Source: Pseudomonas sp. MWU13-2105
Lineage (GTDB): Bacteria > Pseudomonadota > Gammaproteobacteria > Pseudomonadales > Pseudomonadaceae
Direction: 5' to 3'
Assembly (NCBI RefSeq): GCF_023242315.1
Contig: NZ_JALLIY010000006.1
Coordinates: forward strand, 62,001-126,000
DNA: 64,000 nucleotides
Positions 11,248 through 19,326 of this stretch are shown here, piece by piece. Positions within the stretch are counted from its first letter, which is position 1, and each line of letters begins with the position of its first letter. Below the pieces are notes generated by a model that ran no database searches, was not told where the DNA came from, and was given only the letters and a program-made list of their open reading frames with translations. Both the position numbers and the translations under genes were made by a program.

Positions 11248-11898
11248 TCAGAATTTCGCGGTCGCCTGCACCACCACGCCGATCACGCAGCAATCCTCGG
11301 CGACCGGAATCTTCGGCCAGGTCGGGTTCAACGGCTTGAGGTAAGGATGCCCGCCCTCCTCCATCCACTGGCGGAAAATCGCTTCCTCGCCCTCGTGCAG
11401 ACGGGCAACCACCAGGCTGCCGACCTCGACCTCCCGGTCCGGGTCCACCAGCACCATCATGCCCTCGGGCACACTGGTACCGGACGGCGCCGTCATCGCA
11501 TCGCCCACCACCTGCAACCAGAACGCCGCCGGGGCGTAATGATCGGTCACCTCGTAACGCCCGGCGTACTCGCCCCGGGCCGAATCCCGCAGCGTGGCGA
11601 TCTCCTGCCAGTCACCGACCGGGTAGCGAAACGCCGAGGTGATGTCGTAGACCTGTTCGTCGCGCTCTTCAGGGGCCTGGGCCGCCACCGCGCGGTCACG
11701 AATCAGCAGGACCACCTCCAGGTGCCCCAGGCCCAGCGCCTGGAGGACCTTGTTCATCATCACAAGATCAGGCTTGCGCCTTTTGTTCAGCCAATGACCG
11801 ACGCCGCCCTGGGTGATGTCCAGGCGTTCACCAAGTTTTTCCTGCGAAAGACGAAGCTCTTCGAGCTTGGCCTTCACCAATGCTATCCATTTATCCAT
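11248..11898 (-). CDS. CI/LexA-like HTH repressor with inactive S24 peptidase domain
   Basis: 216 residues from ATG 11898 (MDKWIALVKAKL); a longer reading from 11940 adds 14 residues that run through operator DNA, so I reject it. Residues 1-65 form a Cro/CI helix-turn-helix (LSQEKLGERLDITQGGVGHW). Residues 105-216 match the lambda CI peptidase/dimerisation domain (VPEGMMVLVDP, LKPLNPTWP). The Ala-Gly cleavage dipeptide is present (112-113). The catalytic serine of the GxSM motif is Ala134 (GDAM), and the general-base lysine is Arg176 (IFRQW). The protein should therefore bind and dimerise but not cleave itself under RecA/SOS. Divergent from the DUF3077 gene; probably represses itself and/or that gene. 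Confidence 0.85.
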   Translation of the reverse strand: MDKWIALVKAKLEELRLSQEKLGERLDITQGGVGHWLNKRRKPDLVMMNKVLQALGLGHLEVVLLIRDRAVAAQAPEERDEQVYDITSAFRYPVGDWQEIATLRDSARGEYAGRYEVTDHYAPAAFWLQVVGDAMTAPSGTSVPEGMMVLVDPDREVEVGSLVVARLHEGEEAIFRQWMEEGGHPYLKPLNPTWPKIPVAEDCCVIGVVVQATAKF

Positions 11899-11906
11899 GG
11901 GCGGAA

Positions 11907-11981
11907 CAATACGGATAGTACTTCGCCACTCAATACACAAAATGTATTGTTTGTGACAAGCAACGCAATACCAATAGTACT
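11907..11981. promoter_or_regulatory. Three operator-like repeats between the repressor and DUF3077 genes
   Basis: CAATACGGATAGTACT (11907-11922) and CAATACCAATAGTACT (11966-11981) differ at two positions. Between them is the perfect inverted repeat CAATACA-N5-TGTATTG (11931-11949). All share AATAC...GTA(C/T)T. The layout resembles a phage operator set. The first copy is 9 bp upstream of the repressor ATG. Seen in sequence; binding by the repressor is inferred. Confidence 0.65.
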
Positions 11982-12027
11982 AACCTTGAAGGGCTGACTT
12001 GAACTTCCTCTGAAAGGCAGGCCCTTC

Positions 12028-12390
12028 ATGACTTCCATCACGACAGAAAGCCCTCGAACCGACTCGAAAAGCCCGCTCGCGTCCCTCAAGGATCGCGCCG
12101 CCGCCCAACGTGCACTCGACTATTATTTGAAACCAACTGTTTCAACAGCCGCCTGCGCGGCGAATACCAGCGATGAACCTCTCTACCAGAAGCTCTTTGC
12201 CGTGCGCGATGACCTGGATATCGAGGAAGCCATGATCCAGGCCTCGGACCTGCTGCGCTGCGCGGCGGCGGCCGCCTACGAAGCCGCGAACGGGGCGAAC
12301 CGCGACCTTGGTTGCTCGGTGGTGTACATGATCGACATGGCCAAGGCCCTGGTGGACCGCGTTGTGCAGATACAAACCAGCAGCGCGTGA
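12028..12390 (+). CDS. DUF3077 family protein
   Basis: 120-residue cytoplasmic protein with no signal or membrane segment. It shows the Pseudomonas DUF3077 pattern: an acidic region (LFAVRDDLDIEEAMIQASDLL), then a helical LRCAAAAAYEAANG and a C-terminal VVYMIDMAKALVDRVV. The function of the family is unknown. It is divergent from the S24-like repressor and shares its operator region, so it may be the repressor's target. Start ATG 12028 follows GAAAGGCAGG. No partner gene follows; the sRNA prrF comes next. Confidence 0.75.
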   Translation: MTSITTESPRTDSKSPLASLKDRAAAQRALDYYLKPTVSTAACAANTSDEPLYQKLFAVRDDLDIEEAMIQASDLLRCAAAAAYEAANGANRDLGCSVVYMIDMAKALVDRVVQIQTSSA

Positions 12391-12487
12391 ACTCACCGTG
12401 CCCAAGCGCTTTGCCAAGCGAAGAGCGGCCTTGGGGAGAGAGCGGGGAAAAGAATATCCGCGGAGAACGGGAAAAGACTTGACCTGC

Positions 12488-12508
12488 AAATGATAATGAT
12501 TATTATTG
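12488..12508 (+). promoter_or_regulatory. Fur box of prrF
   Basis: AAATGATAATGATTATTATT contains GATAATGAT, the Fur consensus half, with an AT-rich second half. It overlaps a -35-like TTGACC (12479-12484) and -10-like TATTAT (12501-12506). Iron-loaded Fur bound here would shut prrF off. Confidence 0.85.
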
Positions 12509-12512
12509 CAGT

Positions 12513-12625
12513 CAGCCGATCGCGAGATCGGTCGATAACCCGGAGACCTTAGGTCGGACTCCTGGATTATCTCCTCATCAGGCTAATCACGGTTTTTGAC
12601 CCGGCTCTTTGCCGGGTCTTTTTTT
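12513..12625 (+). ncRNA. prrF: PrrF iron-responsive small RNA
   Basis: The 12555-12595 region carries the hallmark PrrF core (CTCCTCATCAGGCTAATCAC within it), followed by a Rho-independent terminator. The start is estimated from the -10-like TATTAT, giving about 113 nt, close to known PrrF RNAs. Without iron, PrrF pairs with Hfq-dependent targets (iron-rich enzymes such as SodB, aconitase and succinate dehydrogenase) and lowers their expression. The Fur box directly upstream fits this. Only one copy is seen here; the tandem prrF1-prrF2 arrangement of P. aeruginosa is not present. Confidence 0.9.
12598..12625 (+). terminator. Rho-independent terminator of prrF
   Basis: 8-bp stem GACCCGGC / GCCGGGTC with loop TCTTT, followed by a run of seven T. 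Confidence 0.93.
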
Positions 12626-12784
12626 GCACCCGATCAACTGCCGGGCTTGGCTTCAGGCTAATGAAGACCGCTGCGCTGCCATCTGGGTGGGCAGTCACGC
12701 TGGCGGCGATGATAGCAAAGGAACATCCCTCGATCAAAGCCCGGGACAGCCCGCGAATCGAGAGTAAGGTTGCATGGATATTTG

Positions 12785-12803
12785 TTTGATAATGAATATC
12801 ATA
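12785..12803. promoter_or_regulatory. Second Fur-like box upstream of the M14 peptidase gene
   Basis: TTTGATAATGAATATCATAA is an imperfect palindrome with GATAATGA and ATATCAT arms, close to the Fur consensus. It lies about 130 bp upstream of the carboxypeptidase start and 160 bp beyond the prrF terminator. Confidence 0.5.
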
Positions 12804-12817
12804 AGCACTAGGCTAGC

Positions 12818-12839
12818 GGGGCGTCAGGGACGACGCCCC
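12818..12839 (+). other. GC hairpin in the leader of the M14 peptidase gene
   Basis: Perfect 8-bp stem GGGGCGTC / GACGCCCC with a 6-base loop, just downstream of the second Fur-like box, with no T-run. The remaining sequence between 12626 and 12933 shows no ORF I would support. Confidence 0.5.
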
Positions 12840-12933
12840 CTCCTCTCCAGCCCCCCACGCCCTCGCGCCTCGGCGAATACCCTCATCGGGGTGTACAGTA
12901 GCAGCCACAAAAAGCCTCTTCAGGTACTCGACG

Positions 12934-14085
12934 ATGCCCGTGGTTCTACCTTCTCTGAAAATCAGCAGCGACTTCGACAGCGGCAATATCCAGGCACTGG
13001 ACACCAGCAACCCGCGCCACCTGCTCCTGGCCATGGAGCCGGATACCCGCAGCCAGCATTTCCAGTGGTTTCACTTCAAGGTCGAAGGCCTGCGACCGGG
13101 CGAGGCCTACGCCTTCGAACTGAGCAACGCCAGCCAGTCTTCCTACAACAAGGCCTGGACCGGCTACCGCGCCGTCGCCTCCTACGATCATCAGAACTGG
13201 TTCCGCGTCGACACCCGTTTCGACGGTGAAAGCCTGCATATCAGCCTGGTGGCCGAGCAGGCGCAAGTCTGGTTCGCCTACTTCGAACCCTACAGCCGCG
13301 AGCGCCATGACTGGCTGATCGAACAGGCCGTGACCGACGCCGGCACCGAGTTGCTGGCCGTCGGCAAAAGTGTCGAAGGCCGCGAGATCCAACTGTTACG
13401 CAAGGGCAACGGTGCCGAAGGCCGACGCAAGGTCTGGATCATCGCCCAGCAGCATCCCGGCGAGCACATGGCCGAATGGTTCATGGAAGGAGTGATCGAA
13501 CGCCTGCAACAGCAGGACGACGCCGAACTGCGCGGCCTGCTGGCGCGCGCCGACCTGTACCTGGTGCCGAATATGAACCCGGACGGGGCCTTCCACGGGC
13601 ATCTGCGCACCAATGCCATGGGCCAGGACCTCAACCGCGCCTGGCAGAGCGCCAGCCGGGAAATCAGCCCGGAAGTCCTGTTCGTCCAGCAACAGATGGC
13701 CAAGCATGGTGTCGATCTGTTCCTCGATATCCATGGCGACGAGGAGATTCCCTACGTGTTCACCGCCGGCTGCGAAGGCAACCCCGGCTACACCCCCCGT
13801 ATCGCCCAGCTGGAAAGCCACTTTCGCCGCCACCTGAGCGCGCTCACCGTGGATTTCCAGACCACCCACGGCTACACCCGCGACTTGCCTGGCCAAGCCA
13901 ATATGACCCTGGCCTGCAACAGCGTCGGCCAGCACTTCGACTGCCTGTCACTGACCCTGGAAATGCCCTTCAAGGACAATGACGACGCTCCCGACCCGCG
14001 CACCGGCTGGTCCGGCCAGCGCTCGAAACAGTTGGGCAAGGACGTGCTCAGCAGCATCGCCGATATCGTCGGGCAACTGCGCTGA
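12934..14085 (+). CDS. M14-family zinc carboxypeptidase (cytosolic carboxypeptidase-like)
   Basis: 383 residues. An N-terminal beta-rich domain (about 1-125) typical of the AGBL/CCP-like M14 subfamily is followed by the peptidase domain. Zinc ligands are visible: His174 and Glu177 in QHPGEHMAEW, and His267 in LDIHGDEE. The catalytic Glu is Glu343 in LTLEMPFKDN. The bound-peptide region NPDGAFHGHLRTNAMGQDLN is conserved. No signal peptide, so cytoplasmic. It should remove C-terminal residues from a peptide or modified protein; the substrate is unknown. A Fur-like box upstream suggests iron control. Confidence 0.85.
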   Translation: MPVVLPSLKISSDFDSGNIQALDTSNPRHLLLAMEPDTRSQHFQWFHFKVEGLRPGEAYAFELSNASQSSYNKAWTGYRAVASYDHQNWFRVDTRFDGESLHISLVAEQAQVWFAYFEPYSRERHDWLIEQAVTDAGTELLAVGKSVEGREIQLLRKGNGAEGRRKVWIIAQQHPGEHMAEWFMEGVIERLQQQDDAELRGLLARADLYLVPNMNPDGAFHGHLRTNAMGQDLNRAWQSASREISPEVLFVQQQMAKHGVDLFLDIHGDEEIPYVFTAGCEGNPGYTPRIAQLESHFRRHLSALTVDFQTTHGYTRDLPGQANMTLACNSVGQHFDCLSLTLEMPFKDNDDAPDPRTGWSGQRSKQLGKDVLSSIADIVGQLR

Positions 14086-14233
14086 GGCTTGGCCCTGGCG
14101 CAGCGACCTGAATGCCCGCCGCAACGCCTGACCGAGCGGTTACAAAACCGCTCCTTGGCCTCGCCGCGCCGGACACGATGTGCAAGGATGGTTCCTTGCA
14201 CAGCGTTGCCTGCCGGACTGCCAAGGATTGTTC

Positions 14234-15385
14234 ATGACTGCCCTCACCTCCCACGCCCCGGTCAAACCGGGGCGCCTGGAACAGATGTCGACCCGCATCG
14301 CCTTTTTTATCGCCGGCTTCGGCGTGGCCGCCTGGGCGCCGCTGGTGCCCTACGCCAAGGCCCGCGCCGGGCTCGATGAAGGAACCCTGGGGCTGTTGCT
14401 GCTGTGCCTCGGGGTCGGCTCGATCATCGCCATGCCGGTGGCCGGCGCCCTGGCCTCGCGCTTCGGTTGCCGGCGAGTGCTGAGCGTCGGCACCGTGCTG
14501 ATCTGCCTCGCGCTGCCGCTGCTGGCCACGGTCAGTTCGCTGCCCTGGCTGGTGGTCAGTCTGTTTCTGTTCGGCGCCGGGCTCGGCGCGGTGGATTCCA
14601 CCGTCAACCTGCAAGCGGTGATCGTCGAGCGCGCCAGCGGCAAGACCATGATGTCAGGCTTCCACGGGCTGTTCAGCCTTGGCGGGATCGCCGGCGCCGC
14701 CGGGGTCAGCGCGCTGCTGGGCCTGGGGCTGTCGCCCCTGGGGGCGATGGGCGTGGTGATCCTGTTCCTGCTCGCGGCGCTGTTCAAGGCCGCACCGCAC
14801 CTGCTGCCCTATGGCAGCGAAAGCTCGGGCCCGGCCTTCGCCGTGCCCCATGGTGTAGTGCTGTTTATCGGCCTGCTGTGTTTCGTGGTGTTCCTCGCCG
14901 AAGGCGCGATGCTCGACTGGAGCGCGGTGTTTCTCAGCGCCGAACGCCAGGTCGCGGACGCCTACGCGGGCCTCGGCTATGCCGCCTTTGCCCTGACCAT
15001 GACGCTCGGGCGGCTGACCGGCGATGCCATTGTGCGACGCCTGGGGGCACAGCGAGTGATCGTCTTCGGCGGACTCACCGCCGCGGCGGGCCTGGCCCTG
15101 GCCACGTTGGTGCCGGCCTGGGAGGCGGCGTTGATCGGCTATGCGCTGGTCGGCGCCGGCTGCTCGAATATCGTGCCGGTGCTGTACACCGCCGTGGGCA
15201 AGCAGAAGGTCATGGCGGAAAGCATCGCCGTGCCGGCAATTACCACCCTGGGGTATGCGGGGATTCTGGCGGGACCGGCGGCGATCGGTTTTATCGCCCA
15301 TGCCAGTTCGTTGAACCTGGCCTTTATGCTGATCGCGGGGATGCTGGTGGGGGTGGCGGTCAGCGGAAGGATCCTGCGGACCTGA
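14234..15385 (+). CDS. MFS transporter (YbjJ-like)
   Basis: 383-residue major facilitator with about 12 hydrophobic segments from residue 22 to the C-terminus, and no large soluble domain. Similar in size and pattern to E. coli YbjJ-type proteins, whose substrate is not established. ATG 14234 is preceded by AAGGA; an upstream ATG at 14180 has no such site and adds residues that do not resemble MFS N-termini. Transcribed alone; the region before it (14086-14233) shows no clear promoter and the downstream end has REP sequence. Confidence 0.8.
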   Translation: MTALTSHAPVKPGRLEQMSTRIAFFIAGFGVAAWAPLVPYAKARAGLDEGTLGLLLLCLGVGSIIAMPVAGALASRFGCRRVLSVGTVLICLALPLLATVSSLPWLVVSLFLFGAGLGAVDSTVNLQAVIVERASGKTMMSGFHGLFSLGGIAGAAGVSALLGLGLSPLGAMGVVILFLLAALFKAAPHLLPYGSESSGPAFAVPHGVVLFIGLLCFVVFLAEGAMLDWSAVFLSAERQVADAYAGLGYAAFALTMTLGRLTGDAIVRRLGAQRVIVFGGLTAAAGLALATLVPAWEAALIGYALVGAGCSNIVPVLYTAVGKQKVMAESIAVPAITTLGYAGILAGPAAIGFIAHASSLNLAFMLIAGMLVGVAVSGRILRT

Positions 15386-15408
15386 AAAGGCGGCGGAGCC
15401 AAAAATGC

Positions 15409-15434
15409 CTTCGCGGGCAAGCTCCGCTCCCACA
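15409..15434. repeat. REP half-element
   Basis: CTTCGCGGGCAAGCTCCGCT followed by CCCACA, the standard REP arm. A degenerate partner GTGGGAGCGG is at 15481-15490. Confidence 0.65.
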
Positions 15435-15503
15435 TTGGTCCGGCATCGTGCACAACATGCTGGCCTGACTCAGAAAGACTGTGGGAGCGGCGCCGTCGGC
15501 GCT

Positions 15504-16403
15504 TCAGAGCGCGAAGCTGTCGATAATCGCCTGCTTGACCAGCAGCATCGCGCCATCTGTCTGCGCATGGGTGCGCCAGCCCAACTCGATGGGATAGTGC
15601 GGCAGGTCGATGGGACAGGGGAGCATCTGGATATCGCATAACCGAGCGATTGCACGGGCGGCATGGGTAGGCAAGGTCGCGACCGCCGCCGAGCCCTTCA
15701 GCAGGAAGGGCAATGCGGCGAAATGCGTGGTGGCGGTGACAACCTTGCGGCTCAGGCCCCTGGCCGCCAGCACCTCGTCGACGATGCCGATAAAGCCCCC
15801 GGAGGAGATCAGGATATGCTCGCGGGTCACATAGTCCTCCAGATCGAGGGCGCTCCTGTCGCCCAGACTGGCGCGATCCACCAGGCAGGCATAACCGCCC
15901 TCCCCGAGCAGATGCCGCCCCAGCAGCCGATTGGGAATGCCGCCGGCAGTAATGGTCAGATCGAACTGGCGCGCCATCAAGGCATCGACCGCAATCTGGC
16001 TGTGGGTCTGGCGAAAGATCAGCCGCAGGTTTTTCGCCTGTTGCGCCACGCTTTCGATCAACTGGCGACCGAGGGCAATTTCAAAGTCGTCGGACAGGCC
16101 GATGGTCACCGAACGCCCTTCATAACTGGCCAGGCTCGGCTGGACCAGGGAAAAGCTCTGGCGACACTTGTTCAAGGCATCGGAGATCACCGGCTTGAGC
16201 TGGTTGGCGATCAGGGTCGGCGACAAGCCGCGACCCGTGCGGACAAAGAGTTGATCGCCATACATCGCGCGCAGGCGATTCAAAGCGGCGCTGACCGCGG
16301 ACTGGGTCAGCCCGAGCTGCAACGCCGCGCGACTGGCGCTGCCCTCGTCATGCAGGGCCTCGAAAACCTTGAGCAGATTGAGATCGGTCGCATTGATATT
16401 CAT
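15504..16403 (-). CDS. LysR-type transcriptional regulator
   Basis: 299 residues, normal LTTR length. The N-terminal winged HTH begins NATDLNLLKVFEALHDEGSA and includes the recognition helix TQSAVSAALNRLR (about 30-43). The effector-binding domain covers about 90-295. The sequence resembles the NodD/NahR-type subgroup, whose N-terminus reads DLNLL. No target can be named: the neighbours are the convergent MFS gene and the thioredoxin gene 90 bp upstream on the same strand. Confidence 0.85.
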   Translation of the reverse strand: MNINATDLNLLKVFEALHDEGSASRAALQLGLTQSAVSAALNRLRAMYGDQLFVRTGRGLSPTLIANQLKPVISDALNKCRQSFSLVQPSLASYEGRSVTIGLSDDFEIALGRQLIESVAQQAKNLRLIFRQTHSQIAVDALMARQFDLTITAGGIPNRLLGRHLLGEGGYACLVDRASLGDRSALDLEDYVTREHILISSGGFIGIVDEVLAARGLSRKVVTATTHFAALPFLLKGSAAVATLPTHAARAIARLCDIQMLPCPIDLPHYPIELGWRTHAQTDGAMLLVKQAIIDSFAL

Positions 16404-16493
16404 CCGGTTTGTACTGCCTGCAAATGAAGATGCCTAGATTAATACATTATCGGTACCCATCATCCCCACGGCGTCGCGCTCCGCCCCAGCCGT

Positions 16494-17135
16494 TCAACCC
16501 GGATTGTCCAGCGGCCCGGCGCCCCTGGCTTCCTCCAGCAGCGCCTGGATTACCTTCTCCTGCTCGGCATAAGCACCTTCGCCAAAATGGCTGTAGCGCA
16601 CCTGCCCCTTGGCATCGATCAGGTAATGCGCCGGCCAGAACTGATTATCGAAGGCACGCCAGATGCTGTAGTTGCTGTCGACGGCCACCGGGTAGTCGAT
16701 GTCGAGCCGCCTGACCTGTCGGCGGACATTGTCCGGAATTTTTTCCTCGGCATATTCAGGGGTGTGTACCCCGATCACCACCAACCCATCGCGCGCATAC
16801 TTCTTCGCCCATTGATTGACGTAAGGCAGCGCATGCAGGCAGTTGACGCACTCGTAGGTCCAGAAGTCCACCAGGACCACCTTGCCACGCAGTGATTCAG
16901 CGCTCAGCGGCGGTGCGTTGAGCCATTCGACCGCCCCCGAGAGGGACGGCATCTGGCGACCGGTCGCGGGTTGCGCGCTGACCGTGGCGACGATGTAGTC
17001 AGCCACCGTGGAGACCGTTTGCAGTACACCTTGTCCGATCCGGCCGCAGCTGCGGGAAGAACAGCTGACACCACCTGCAATCAGCAGCGCCGCCAGTAAT
17101 GCCATGCCGCCTGCCACGCGTCGCAACCCGGCCAT
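16494..17135 (-). CDS. Membrane-anchored thioredoxin-like (TlpA/redoxin family) protein
   Basis: 213 residues. An N-terminal hydrophobic segment (about 8-24) exports or anchors it facing the periplasm. The thioredoxin fold (about 60-205) has a CVNC active site (Cys96, Cys99) in FWTYECVNCLHALPYV, as in TlpA/DipZ C-terminal-type reductases. A Cys at 25 follows the hydrophobic segment but the lipobox is poor (GVSC), so lipidation is doubtful. Its start is 3 bp from the ohr stop, so the two form an operon and may act together on oxidised thiols or peroxides. Confidence 0.82.
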   Translation of the reverse strand: MAGLRRVAGGMALLAALLIAGGVSCSSRSCGRIGQGVLQTVSTVADYIVATVSAQPATGRQMPSLSGAVEWLNAPPLSAESLRGKVVLVDFWTYECVNCLHALPYVNQWAKKYARDGLVVIGVHTPEYAEEKIPDNVRRQVRRLDIDYPVAVDSNYSIWRAFDNQFWPAHYLIDAKGQVRYSHFGEGAYAEQEKVIQALLEEARGAGPLDNPG

Positions 17136-17138
17136 CAG

Positions 17139-17570
17139 TCAATCCTCGACGCTCAGCGTGACATCGACGTTGCCGCGAATGGCCCGCGAGTACGGGCATG
17201 TCTGGTGGGCGCGCTCCACCAGGCGCCGTACCTGCTCGCGGGAGAAACCCGGGATGGCGATATGCAGCTCGACTTCAAGGCCGAAGTGCCCGGCGCTGTC
17301 CTTGCCCAGGCCGACCTTGCTGGTCACCCGGGTGGTTGCCGGCAGGATCACCTTGTCCTGAGCCGCCGCCAGCTTCATAGCCCCCAGAAAGCAGGCTGAA
17401 TGACCGGCGGCGAATAACTGCTCGGGGTTGGTTCCCGGGCCGCCGGCGCCACCGAGCTCGCGTGGTGTCGACAACGGCAGATCCAGCGCTCCATCAGTAG
17501 AGAGGGCTCGGCCTTCACGGCCTCCGGTAACAGAAGCCTGACCTGCATACAGAATGGTTTCGAGAGACAT
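17139..17570 (-). CDS. ohr: Organic hydroperoxide resistance protein (Ohr/OsmC)
   Basis: 143 residues, standard Ohr size. The two redox cysteines are visible: Cys60 in HSACFLGA and Cys125 in QTCPYSRA, with the Ohr helix [13 protein letters not shown] between beta sheets. It reduces organic hydroperoxides using lipoyl thiols in the cytoplasm. First gene of an operon with the thioredoxin-like gene. I see no ohrR next to it. It is divergent from hglS over a 313-bp gap holding a 15-bp inverted repeat. Confidence 0.9.
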   Translation of the reverse strand: MSLETILYAGQASVTGGREGRALSTDGALDLPLSTPRELGGAGGPGTNPEQLFAAGHSACFLGAMKLAAAQDKVILPATTRVTSKVGLGKDSAGHFGLEVELHIAIPGFSREQVRRLVERAHQTCPYSRAIRGNVDVTLSVED

Positions 17571-17622
17571 GATCTATTCCTGGATGATGGGGAAACTGGC
17601 TGGAGCTAGTTGAACGTCGGCC

Positions 17623-17699
17623 TGTATCCCCTCTGTGTCCCGATCACCCTCAAGGTTAAGCCAGTGTTTCCAGGACCGCGCCATACACAGTGGGATACA
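17623..17699. promoter_or_regulatory. Separated inverted repeat in the ohr-hglS intergenic region
   Basis: TGTATCCCCTCTGTGT (17623-17638) and its near-exact inverse ACACAGTGGGATACA (17685-17699) are placed about 46 bp apart. This suggests a two-site operator for a dimeric regulator of hglS and/or ohr. The rest of 17571-17883 shows no ORF or clear terminator. Confidence 0.5.
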
Positions 17700-17883
17700 A
17701 ATCGCCGGTGCATTTGTCGTCGCCCTGGCAAATATGGCCCGGATTCACGCCGCCGGCCGTGAGGGGCCCCAGGTCAGTCCTTTTTGGAATGATCCCTGGA
17801 CCTTAATTCGTTTGAACCCGCTCTCCGCCAGCCGCAGAATTCAGTCCAAGTCCAGTCATCCCGATATTGCGGAGTACCCACCC

Positions 17884-19284
17884 ATGAGCACCGCTGTCTT
17901 CGCCCACCCTGACGAAATACGCGCGAATTTTTCCCGTGCCATGTCGCAGATGTACAAGACCGAAGTGCCACTCTACGGCGCGCTGATGGAGTTGGTCGCG
18001 CAGATCAACGAGCAGGTGTTGAGCAACAACGCCCAGGTGGCCGAAAGCCTGCGTCAGACCGGAGAGATCCGCCGCCTGGACATGGAGCGCCACGGCGCCA
18101 TTCGTGTCGGCACGGCGGCGGAGCTGGCGACCCTGTGTCGGCTGTTCGCGGTAATGGGCATGGAGCCGGTGGGTTATTACGACCTTACCCCGGCCGGCGT
18201 CCCGGTGCATTCCACGGCCTTTCGCGCGGTGCATGAAACAGCCTTGCAGGTCAGTCCGTTCCGGGTCTTTACCTCGCTGCTGCGCCTGGAACTGATCGAG
18301 GAAGACGGGCTGCGGGAATTCGCCGAGTGGATCCTCAGCCGGCGCAATATCTTCACCCCGCGCACCATCGAACTGATCGAAAAAGCCGAGATGGACGGTG
18401 GCCTCGACTGCGCTGATGGCGCCGAGTTCGTCCAGCAGGCGTTGGAAACCTTCCGCTGGCACAACCGCGCCACGGTGTCGCTGGAGGAGTACAAGAAGCT
18501 CAATGCCCAGCACCGGCTGATTGCCGATGTGGTGGCGTTCAAGGGACCGCATATCAACCACCTGACTCCGCGCACCCTGGACATCGATGCGGTGCAGGCG
18601 GCCATGCCGGGCAAGGGCATCACCCCCAAGGCGGTGATCGAAGGCCCGCCCCGCCGCGAGTGCCCGATCCTGTTGCGCCAGACCAGCTTCAAGGCGCTCG
18701 AGGAAGCCATCACCTTTATCGGCCAGGGTGCCAACGAAACCGGCAGCCACTCGGCCCGTTTCGGTGAAATCGAACAACGCGGCGCGGCGCTGACGCCCAA
18801 GGGCCGGGCGCTCTACGACCGCCTGCTGAACGCCGCACGGGAAGAGCTCGGCGACTTTCCCAATGAGGCCAACGCGGCGCGCTATGAGCAGATCATGGCG
18901 AACACCTTCAAGGCCTTCCCCGACAACTACAGCGAGATGCGCAAACAGGGCCTGGCGTACTTCCGCTACTTCCCGACCGAAAAAGGCATCGCCGCGCGCA
19001 GCAGCGAACTGCCGTTGCGCGAACTGGAAGCCTTGATCGAAGCCGGTCAGGTGAGTTTCGAGCCGCTGGTGTACGAGGACTTCCTGCCGGTCAGCGCGGC
19101 GGGGATCTTCCAGTCGAACCTCGGGGACGACGCGCAAGCGCATTACGCCGGCAACGCCAACCGGGAGCAGTTCCACCAGGCGCTGGGGCGCGAAACCATC
19201 GATGAATTGCAGTTGTATGCCGCGACGCAGCGGCGTTCGTTGCTGGCGTGTTCGACCCGGTTGAATATTGCGCCGCTGGTCTGA
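17884..19284 (+). CDS. hglS: 2-oxoadipate dioxygenase/decarboxylase (D-2-hydroxyglutarate synthase, YdcJ/DUF1338)
   Basis: 466 residues from ATG 17884 (MSTAVFAHPDEIRANFSRAM); in-frame sequence upstream to 17635 has no family similarity. Matches the Fe(II) enzyme HglS of P. putida, which turns 2-oxoadipate into D-2-hydroxyglutarate plus CO2 with O2, in the D-lysine branch of lysine breakdown. Metal and substrate residues fall where expected: His70 and Arg74 (MERHGAIRVG), His226 (GPHINHLTPR), Glu295 (SARFGEIEQ). The pathway's other genes are not nearby. Divergent from ohr. Confidence 0.88.
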   Translation: MSTAVFAHPDEIRANFSRAMSQMYKTEVPLYGALMELVAQINEQVLSNNAQVAESLRQTGEIRRLDMERHGAIRVGTAAELATLCRLFAVMGMEPVGYYDLTPAGVPVHSTAFRAVHETALQVSPFRVFTSLLRLELIEEDGLREFAEWILSRRNIFTPRTIELIEKAEMDGGLDCADGAEFVQQALETFRWHNRATVSLEEYKKLNAQHRLIADVVAFKGPHINHLTPRTLDIDAVQAAMPGKGITPKAVIEGPPRRECPILLRQTSFKALEEAITFIGQGANETGSHSARFGEIEQRGAALTPKGRALYDRLLNAAREELGDFPNEANAARYEQIMANTFKAFPDNYSEMRKQGLAYFRYFPTEKGIAARSSELPLRELEALIEAGQVSFEPLVYEDFLPVSAAGIFQSNLGDDAQAHYAGNANREQFHQALGRETIDELQLYAATQRRSLLACSTRLNIAPLV

Positions 19285-19326
19285 CGGATGCCCGAGACTC
19301 AAAACGACCTCAAGCCTGGCGCGGTC

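Noticed and set aside
12626..12933. A second PrrF copy (prrF2) before the M14 gene
   Set aside because: There is a Fur-like box but no PrrF core sequence and no T-tailed terminator.
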